Below the pieces are notes generated by a model. It searched no databases. It was not told the origin of the DNA and saw nothing but the letters and a program-made list of their open reading frames with translations. The position numbers were made by a program, and so were the translations under genes. Of a DNA stretch of 64,000 nucleotides, positions 58,585 through 64,000 are shown piece after piece (the first letter of the stretch is position 1; the number at the start of each line of letters is the position of its first letter). The stretch comes from Microbacter sp. GSS18. Its GTDB lineage: Bacteria > Actinomycetota > Actinomycetes > Actinomycetales > Microbacteriaceae. Location: contig CP119753.1 of assembly GCA_029319145.1 (NCBI GenBank), forward strand, positions 3,782,001-3,846,000, read 5' to 3'.

Positions 58585-59586
58585 ATGAGCTTCGAAGACC
58601 CCATCACCCCGGGCAGCCGGCCGGCGCCCCACGGTATCTCAGACACGGTGACCCGCGCAGAGGGCGCGTCCACCGAAGAAGTGGTCACCCCATCGGCCAG
58701 CGCCGGCGAGCGCGGCGCCAAGGAACCGCGCCGCCCGTTCGGCAAGTACTTCCGCGAGACCGGCTGGCGCCACCTCATCGGCATCGTGATGCTGGTGTTC
58801 GCCGGCTTCCCGCTGGTGTACATCCTGTCGGCGTCGCTGAATCCCGGCGGAAGCCTGCTGACCGCGAACGGCTTCTTCCAGGTCATCAGCTTCCAGAGCT
58901 ACATCGACCTGTTCGGAGACCCGTTCCGTCCGTTCGGTGCCTGGCTCGGGAACACGATCTTCATCGGGCTGGCCACGGCCATCGGCACCGTGTTCCTCGG
59001 CGCCCTGGCGGCGTACGCGTTCTCGCGCATGCGGTTCCTCGGCCGCCGCTCGGGCCTGCTGACGCTGCTCCTCGTGCAGATGTTCCCGCAGATCCTGGCG
59101 CTCGTCGCGATCTTCCTCCTGATGTCGGCGATCTCCGACATCTTCCCGGCCCTCGGACTGAACTCGCAGATCGGCCTGATCATGGTGTACCTCGGCGGTG
59201 CGCTCGGTGTGAACACGTACCTCATGTACGGGTTCTTCAACACGGTGCCGGCGTCGATCGACGAGGCGGCGAAGATCGACGGCGCCGGGCACGCGAGGAT
59301 CTTCTTCACGATCATCCTGCGCCTCGTCGCGCCGATCCTCGCGGTCGTGGGCCTGCTGTCGTTCATCGCCACGACGAACGACTTCATGATCGCCAGCGTC
59401 ATCCTCGTCGAGCCCGACAAGCAGACGCTCGCCGTCGGCCTGTATCAGTTCGTCTCGGAGGAGCAGTCGAAGAACTGGAGCCTGTTCTCGGCCGGCGCCG
59501 TGCTGGCCGCGATCCTGCCGATGGCGCTGTTCCTCTCGATCCAGCGCTACATCGCGGGTGGCCTCACGGCAGGCTCCGTGAAGTAA
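58585..59586 (+). CDS. malG: Maltose ABC transporter permease MalG
   Basis: 333 residues, six helices after a polar N terminus of about 55 residues. EAA loop: PASIDEAAKIDGAGHARIFF. GGAGGAG stands 8 nt before the ATG. Ends 4 nt before the secreted amylase gene. No ATP-binding subunit gene is present in the operon; a shared MsiK-type ATPase elsewhere is the usual actinobacterial solution. Confidence 0.95.
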   Translation: MSFEDPITPGSRPAPHGISDTVTRAEGASTEEVVTPSASAGERGAKEPRRPFGKYFRETGWRHLIGIVMLVFAGFPLVYILSASLNPGGSLLTANGFFQVISFQSYIDLFGDPFRPFGAWLGNTIFIGLATAIGTVFLGALAAYAFSRMRFLGRRSGLLTLLLVQMFPQILALVAIFLLMSAISDIFPALGLNSQIGLIMVYLGGALGVNTYLMYGFFNTVPASIDEAAKIDGAGHARIFFTIILRLVAPILAVVGLLSFIATTNDFMIASVILVEPDKQTLAVGLYQFVSEEQSKNWSLFSAGAVLAAILPMALFLSIQRYIAGGLTAGSVK

Positions 59587-59590
59587 GCGG

Positions 59591-61063
59591 ATGTCGCGAC
59601 GCGTTTCACTCGTCGCGGGCCCCGCGGCCGTCCTCGTCGCCGGCGCTCTCCTCCTGGGAGGGTGCACGGCGGCCGAGGGCGTGCCCGTGCCCGCGGCGCC
59701 GGATGCCGGGGTGCAGCTGTTCGAGCGGCCCTGGACCTCGATCGCCGAGGAATGCGAGACCACGATCGGTCCGGCGGGGTTCGGCTGGGTGCTGACCTCT
59801 CCGCCGCAGGAGCACATCGCGGGGACCGAGTGGTGGACGTCGTATCAGCCGGTGAGCTACCTGCTGGAGTCCAAGCTCGGCTCCGAGGACGAGTTCGCCG
59901 ACATGGTCGCGCGGTGCGCGGCATCCGGTGTCGACGTCATCGCGGATGCCGTGGTCAACCACATGGCCGGCATCGAGAGCGGCCTCGGTGTCGCGGGCAC
60001 CGCATTCACGCACTATTCCTACCCCGGCCTCTACAGCGAGGGGGACTTCCACCACTGCGGGCTGACACCCGACGACGACATCGCCGACTACACGTCCCGT
60101 GAGCAGGTGCAGACGTGCGAGCTGCTGAACCTCGCCGACCTCGACACCGGGGCGCTGGGCGTGCAGGGGACGCTCACGGGATACCTGTCGCACCTGCTCG
60201 ACCTCGGAGTCGCGGGGTTCCGCATCGATGCGGCGAAGCACATGGCCGCCGATGACGTCGCCGCGATCGTCTCCACACTGCCCGAGGACACCGTGATCAT
60301 GAGCGAGGTGATCCGCGGGTCGGCCGGCGAGCCGATCCAGCCCGAGGAGTACACCGGCTTCGGCGACGTCTTCGAGTTCCAGTACGCCCGCGATCTGTCC
60401 CCGGGCCTCGCCGTGGGCTTCCCACCGGAGCCCCAGCTCGGCGACGAGCGTCCCCTCCACGTCCCGTCGGAGTCTGCGATCGTGTTCATCGACAACCACG
60501 ACACCGAGCGAGGCGAGGCAGGGCTCACCTACGTCGACGGCGGGCTCTATCTGATCGCCAACGCCATCATGCTCGCGGACGACTACGGCACGCCGGTGGT
60601 CTATTCGGGGTACGCGTTCAGCGACCGCGACACCGGTCCGCCGCAGGACGCCGATGGCCGGGTCATCGGCTGGACCTGCGACGGCGTGACCGGGCCGCAG
60701 GACTCGTACGGCGACGGCGACGGCGTCTGCACCGAGGCATGGACGGCGATCGGCGGCATGCTGGAGTTCCGCGCGTACACGGGCGACGCGCCGCGGCTGC
60801 CCGGGGTCGGCGACGGCCCGGTCTCGGGCTTCGAGCGCGAGGGTCGCGCTCTGCTGCTGGTCAACCCGACCGATGCAGAGGCCTCGGTCACGGTCGACGC
60901 CGGTCTGCCGTCGGGCGAGTACTGCGACGTGATCTCGGCTGGTCGTGGGGCCGCAGAGGAAGGCGGATGCCGCGGCGCGACCGTGACGGTCGCCGACGCG
61001 CAGGTCACCGCGACGGTGCCGGCCCTCGGCGCGGTGGCGATCCACGTCGGCTCCCGCCCCTGA
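59591..61063 (+). CDS. Secreted alpha-amylase lipoprotein (GH13, animal-type)
   Basis: 490 residues. Lipobox LLLGGC (Cys25). The catalytic barrel begins VQLFERPWTSIAEECETTIG and SPPQEHIAGTEWWTSYQPVS, typical of GH13 animal-type enzymes. The four GH13 regions: DAVVNH, GFRIDAAKH (nucleophile Asp), EVIRG (acid Glu) and FIDNHDT. C-terminal beta domain follows. It cuts starch or dextrin at the cell surface, feeding the transporter encoded just upstream. Confidence 0.93.
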   Translation: MSRRVSLVAGPAAVLVAGALLLGGCTAAEGVPVPAAPDAGVQLFERPWTSIAEECETTIGPAGFGWVLTSPPQEHIAGTEWWTSYQPVSYLLESKLGSEDEFADMVARCAASGVDVIADAVVNHMAGIESGLGVAGTAFTHYSYPGLYSEGDFHHCGLTPDDDIADYTSREQVQTCELLNLADLDTGALGVQGTLTGYLSHLLDLGVAGFRIDAAKHMAADDVAAIVSTLPEDTVIMSEVIRGSAGEPIQPEEYTGFGDVFEFQYARDLSPGLAVGFPPEPQLGDERPLHVPSESAIVFIDNHDTERGEAGLTYVDGGLYLIANAIMLADDYGTPVVYSGYAFSDRDTGPPQDADGRVIGWTCDGVTGPQDSYGDGDGVCTEAWTAIGGMLEFRAYTGDAPRLPGVGDGPVSGFEREGRALLLVNPTDAEASVTVDAGLPSGEYCDVISAGRGAAEEGGCRGATVTVADAQVTATVPALGAVAIHVGSRP

Positions 61064-61098
61064 CGGCGGTGGCGCACATGACGGCGAAGGAGGATGAC

Positions 61099-63003
61099 AT
61101 GGCACTCGAGCCCCATCACGACGGCTCGCCCCTGTACGTATCGACCCAGAACCCTCGGCTGGGCGACGAGGTGACGGTGCGCCTGCGCGTGCCCGCCGGC
61201 TTCGGGCCTGTGGCGCGGGTGATCGTGCGGTCGAACCCCGACCGCGAGCATTCGTACGTCGACGCCTCTCTCGACGGCGAGACCGATGGGTGGCGATGGT
61301 GGTCCGCCCGCATCGTCGTCGCGAACCCCCGCCATGGCTACCGCTGGTACCTCGTGCTCGAAGACGGCGGTGTGCGCGTGCTGAGCCAGGCGGGCCTGAG
61401 CACCATCGACGCTCTCGACGGCTTCGACTTCGCGCTCGTCGCGGGCAATCCGCCGCCGTCCTGGGCCGACAGTGCCGTCATGTACCAGATCTTCCCCGAC
61501 CGGTTCGCGCGGTCCGCCGCGGCCGACGATCGCGAGGTCCCCGACTGGGCCATCCCCGCCGGCTGGGACACCCCGGTGGATCCCGAGATGCCCGGGCGCA
61601 GCGGTCAGCTGTACGGCGGCGACCTCGACGGCATCGTCGACCGGCTCGACCACATCGAGGACCTCGGCGCGAACCTCGTCTACCTGACGCCGGTGTTCCC
61701 GGCGGCATCCAGCCATCGCTACGACGCCTGGAGCTTCGCGCACGTCGACCCGCTGCTGGGCGGCGACGAGGCCTACCTGCGCCTCATCGACGCGGTGCAC
61801 GCGCGCGGCATGCGCATCATGGGAGACCTCACCACGAACCACTCGGGCGACCGCCACGAGTGGTTCCGGGCGGCGTTCCGCCACCCGGAGGCCCCCGAGA
61901 GCGCGTTCTACTACTTCCGCGACCCCGACAACCTCACCTACGAGGCCTGGTACGGCGAGCCGTCGTTGCCGAAGTTCGACTGGTCGTCGCACGAGCTGCG
62001 CACGCGCTTCATCGAGGGCCCCGACTCGGTCGTCGGCCGCTGGCTCGCCGAGCCGTTCGGCATCGACGGCTGGCGCATCGACGTCGCGAACATGACCGGC
62101 CGGCTCGGCGAGACCGACCTCAATGCCGAGGTGCGCCAGACGCTGCGTCGCACGATGGAGGAGGTCTCGCCCGACACGCTGCTCATCGCCGAGTCGACCA
62201 ACGACGCCGCGACCGACCTGCAGGGCGACGCGTGGCACGGCGCGATGACCTACCCCGCGTTCACGCGCGCCGTGTGGGCGTGGCTGGGGGAGTCGCGCGA
62301 AGTGACCTACCGGACGCCGCGCGGCGAGGTGACCGCGCCGCCGTGGTACTTCGGCATCCCGACCGGCTCGCCGCGCTATTCGGCCCGCGAGTTCGCCGCG
62401 CAGCTCGACCGCTTCACCGGCCAGATCCCGTGGCGCGTGCGCCAGGGATGCATGCAGGCGCTCGACAGCCACGACACCGCGCGGTTCGCCACCTACGCCC
62501 GCCCGGGCACGGTCCCGGTCGCCGTCGGCCTGTCGATGACCCTGCCCGGCATGCCGGTGGTCTTCGCCGGAGACGAGTTCGGAGAATCGGGTGTCGACGG
62601 CGAGATGAGCCGCACGCCGATGCCGTGGGGGAGCGAGGACCCCGAGGTCGCCGGGCGGCTCGCGCTTTACCGCGAGATGATCGCGCTGCACAACGGCCAT
62701 GCGGCTCTGCGCACGGGCGGCATGAGATGGGTCCACGTCGGCGACGACGCGCTCGTCTTCGTGCGCGAGTCCGAGGACGAGTGCGTGCTCGTCCTCGCGT
62801 CCTCGGCCGATGTCGATGCCGAGATCCCGGCGGCAGCCGTCCCGCATGCGGCCGCCGCCGTCCCCCTGACCGGGGACGCGACCCTGGCGGTCGCCGACGA
62901 CGGGGCGGTGCTCGTCTCGGCCCTCGGGCCGGCGTTCGCCGCCTGGGCGCTCCCGGGCGTCTCCGCTCCGCCTGCGGGAGGGCGCGCCGATGGCGGATCC
63001 TGA
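61099..63003 (+). CDS. Intracellular GH13 enzyme (neopullulanase/cyclomaltodextrinase/alpha-glucosidase-like)
   Basis: 634 residues, no signal peptide. N-terminal beta domain (residues 1-115, DEVTVRLRVPAGFGPVARV). Barrel: YQIFPDRFARS, YGGDLDGIVDRLDHIEDLG; GH13 regions GDLTTNH, GWRIDVANM (nucleophile), AESTND (acid) and DSHDTARF. GH13 members with this N-terminal domain cleave maltodextrins, pullulan or cyclodextrins inside the cell. ATG 61099 has AAGGAGG 5 nt upstream; it overlaps the next gene by 14 nt. Confidence 0.92.
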   Translation: MALEPHHDGSPLYVSTQNPRLGDEVTVRLRVPAGFGPVARVIVRSNPDREHSYVDASLDGETDGWRWWSARIVVANPRHGYRWYLVLEDGGVRVLSQAGLSTIDALDGFDFALVAGNPPPSWADSAVMYQIFPDRFARSAAADDREVPDWAIPAGWDTPVDPEMPGRSGQLYGGDLDGIVDRLDHIEDLGANLVYLTPVFPAASSHRYDAWSFAHVDPLLGGDEAYLRLIDAVHARGMRIMGDLTTNHSGDRHEWFRAAFRHPEAPESAFYYFRDPDNLTYEAWYGEPSLPKFDWSSHELRTRFIEGPDSVVGRWLAEPFGIDGWRIDVANMTGRLGETDLNAEVRQTLRRTMEEVSPDTLLIAESTNDAATDLQGDAWHGAMTYPAFTRAVWAWLGESREVTYRTPRGEVTAPPWYFGIPTGSPRYSAREFAAQLDRFTGQIPWRVRQGCMQALDSHDTARFATYARPGTVPVAVGLSMTLPGMPVVFAGDEFGESGVDGEMSRTPMPWGSEDPEVAGRLALYREMIALHNGHAALRTGGMRWVHVGDDALVFVRESEDECVLVLASSADVDAEIPAAAVPHAAAAVPLTGDATLAVADDGAVLVSALGPAFAAWALPGVSAPPAGGRADGGS

Positions 63004-63799
63004 GCGCTTCGCCTCTCTCAGCCGCGGCCTCGCACAGGGCGTCGCGCAGCATCCGGACCTCATCGGCCTGGCACTGCTCGGCTCGGCGTCCGACGACGCC
63101 GCGGCGCGGCGCGACGAATGGTCGGATCACGACTTCTTCGCGATCATCGCCGACGGACGGGCGGATGCCGTGCGGCCGGACCTGTCGTGGCTTCCCGACC
63201 AGGCCTCGCTCGCCCTCACAGCGCGCGAAGGCGAGCTGGGGTTCGTCGCCGTCTACGACGACGGGCACGTCATGGAGTTCGCGTTCGCGGAGGCATCCGA
63301 GCTGTCGGGTGCGCTCGCGGGCGAGGCGACGATCGTCGTCGACGACGACCTCCGCACGGTGTCCGCCCTGATCGACCGCTCGCGCGAGCGCGCGGCCGCC
63401 GCCGACCGCTTCGACCCCGTCAACGATGCGCGGCTCGTGCTCGTGAAGCTGCTCATCGGCGTCGGGCGGGCCCGTCGTGGCGAGGTGCTCGTCGCCGGTC
63501 AGTTCGTGCGAACGTGGGCCGCGCAGCATCTCATCCGAGCGGTGCGCGGTCGCCATCCCGAGCGCTCGGGCTCGGAGCGCGACCGCATCGATCCGGCGCG
63601 CCGGTTCGAGCGCGACTTCCCCGAGTGGGGCGAGGTCATCGCGCACGCGGTCGCGCAGGAGGTCGAGCCGGCGGCGCGCGAGCTCTACCGGCTGCTGCGG
63701 CGGCTCGAGCCGGGATGGCCGGAGTTCCCGAGCCGCGCAGCCGACGCGGTGGCGACGCGTCTGGGGTGGGGACGAGACAGCGACGCGAGCGGTTCGTAG
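62990..63799 (+). CDS. Nucleotidyltransferase-fold protein
   Basis: 269 residues. GLALLGSASDDAAARRDEWSDHDFF carries the GS-x-W-SDxD nucleotidyltransferase core with two catalytic-type aspartates, as in aminoglycoside and lincosamide nucleotidyltransferases. The C-terminal half is helical (RLVLVKLLIGVGRARRGEV). The target is unknown; a resistance role is possible but unsupported. It overlaps the GH13 gene by 14 nt and is probably part of the same transcript. Confidence 0.8.
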   Translation: MADPERFASLSRGLAQGVAQHPDLIGLALLGSASDDAAARRDEWSDHDFFAIIADGRADAVRPDLSWLPDQASLALTAREGELGFVAVYDDGHVMEFAFAEASELSGALAGEATIVVDDDLRTVSALIDRSRERAAAADRFDPVNDARLVLVKLLIGVGRARRGEVLVAGQFVRTWAAQHLIRAVRGRHPERSGSERDRIDPARRFERDFPEWGEVIAHAVAQEVEPAARELYRLLRRLEPGWPEFPSRAADAVATRLGWGRDSDASGS

Positions 63800-63802
63800 A
63801 CT
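63797..63802 (+). promoter_or_regulatory. -10 box TAGACT of the FBP gene, overlapping the upstream stop
   Basis: TAGACT begins with the TAG stop of the nucleotidyltransferase gene. It lies 16 nt before ATG 63819, leaving a short leader with CAGGAGG. Confidence 0.5.
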
Positions 63803-63818
63803 GGCCGCAGGAGGTGGC

Positions 63819-64000
63819 ATGCGATCGCTCACCGCAGACGAACTCCGTGCGTCGTTCGTGAACGCCGCGCCCGACGAGCTGAGAGCCATCGAGGTTCCGC
63901 TCAAGGTCGTGATGACCGACTGGGACCCCCTCGACTTCCTCGCGTGGCGCGACCCGAAGTACCGCGACCGCGGGTACCTCGTCGCCGAGGTCGACGGCGA
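63819..64000 (+). CDS. FBP-domain (elongation factor G-binding) protein, 5' part
   Basis: First 60 residues: MRSLTADELRASFVNAAPDE, then WDPLDFLAWRDPKYRDRGYLV. This is the N-terminal part of the FBP family, which binds EF-G (fusidic-acid resistance FusB relatives) and has a C-terminal zinc finger beyond the window. GCAGGAGG supports the start. Confidence 0.85.
   Translation, partial: MRSLTADELRASFVNAAPDELRAIEVPLKVVMTDWDPLDFLAWRDPKYRDRGYLVAEVDG

Noticed and set aside
62990..63799. Antibiotic nucleotidyltransferase resistance gene
   Set aside because: Only the generic nucleotidyltransferase core is visible. Its overlap with a GH13 gene gives no support for drug modification.
1..64000. tRNA, rRNA, riboswitch or integrase genes
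   Set aside because: No cloverleaf, CCA-ended arm, rRNA core, known riboswitch or recombinase signature was recognised by eye; a covariance-model scan (tRNAscan-SE, Infernal) would be decisive.

Overview
The window is about 70% G+C with no rRNA or tRNA gene. It reads as chromosome of a high-GC Gram-positive actinobacterium, most likely Microbacteriaceae and close to Microbacterium. Reasons: an archaeal-type, non-discriminating AspRS; the tiny bS22-type ribosomal protein beside a 63-residue excisionase-like HTH gene; system II cytochrome c maturation; a full set of core menaquinone genes; an MsiK-style maltose importer lacking its own ATPase; and very frequent leaderless genes whose -10 box (TAGGAT, TAGGCT, TAGACT and relatives) ends 6-8 nt before the start codon. 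Genus and family are inferences; no marker gene that would settle them is present.

Layout. 1-9.7 kb: partial CDF metal transporter, alpha/beta hydrolase, proC, two tail-to-tail TrkH/TrkA potassium-uptake pairs, ArsR-type regulator, HTH/bS22 pair, MscS channel. 9.8-12 kb: glutaredoxin-like protein, GNAT acetyltransferase, aspS. 12.1-18.5 kb: DUF368 (PopT-like) lipid-carrier translocase, then histidine phosphatase - TlpA-like lipoprotein - ccdA - resB - ccsB. 18.5-24.3 kb: YhgE/Pip protein and an MMPL transporter carrying a degenerate ABC-ATPase-like tail, with a divergent TetR gene. 24.4-45.2 kb: menaquinone biosynthesis (menC, menB, menE, menA, menD, menF, ubiE/menG, long-chain polyprenyl synthase) interspersed with MpaB-family, PadR, LLM, flavodoxin-fold, pentapeptide-repeat, PPK2, MFS/TetR and small membrane genes. 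45.3-55.4 kb: FprA-type reductase, Bcr/CflA MFS, PhoD-like phosphatase, hydrolase, a second MpaB-family protein, a rhomboid-DUF2156 fusion, small conserved proteins, YajQ. 55.4-63.0 kb: maltose/maltodextrin operon (binding protein, two permeases, secreted alpha-amylase lipoprotein, intracellular GH13) behind LacI-type operators, then a nucleotidyltransferase-fold gene and a partial FBP (EF-G-binding) gene.

How the parts fit. Quinone synthesis, the polyprenyl tail synthase, cytochrome c assembly and the ferredoxin reductase are all respiratory-chain functions. The maltose block degrades alpha-glucans outside, imports the oligosaccharides and hydrolyses them inside. Several regulators sit next to targets with visible palindromic operators (TetR at 23.7 kb, PadR at 26.4 kb, TetR at 40.4 kb, LacI-type sites at 55.4-55.6 kb without a LacI gene in view). 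No stretch longer than 300 bp lacks a gene; the longest gaps (11927-12165, 53754-54009, 55368-55631) hold promoters, palindromes or REP-like repeats. No integrase, transposase, CRISPR array or prophage gene was seen.

Most unusual items: the MMPL protein with a dead ABC-like tail beside an ABC-2-type YhgE/Pip protein; the rhomboid-DUF2156 fusion flanked by copies of a short spaced repeat also found inside ccdA; twin identical operators around a TetR gene; and the leaderless promoter grammar.
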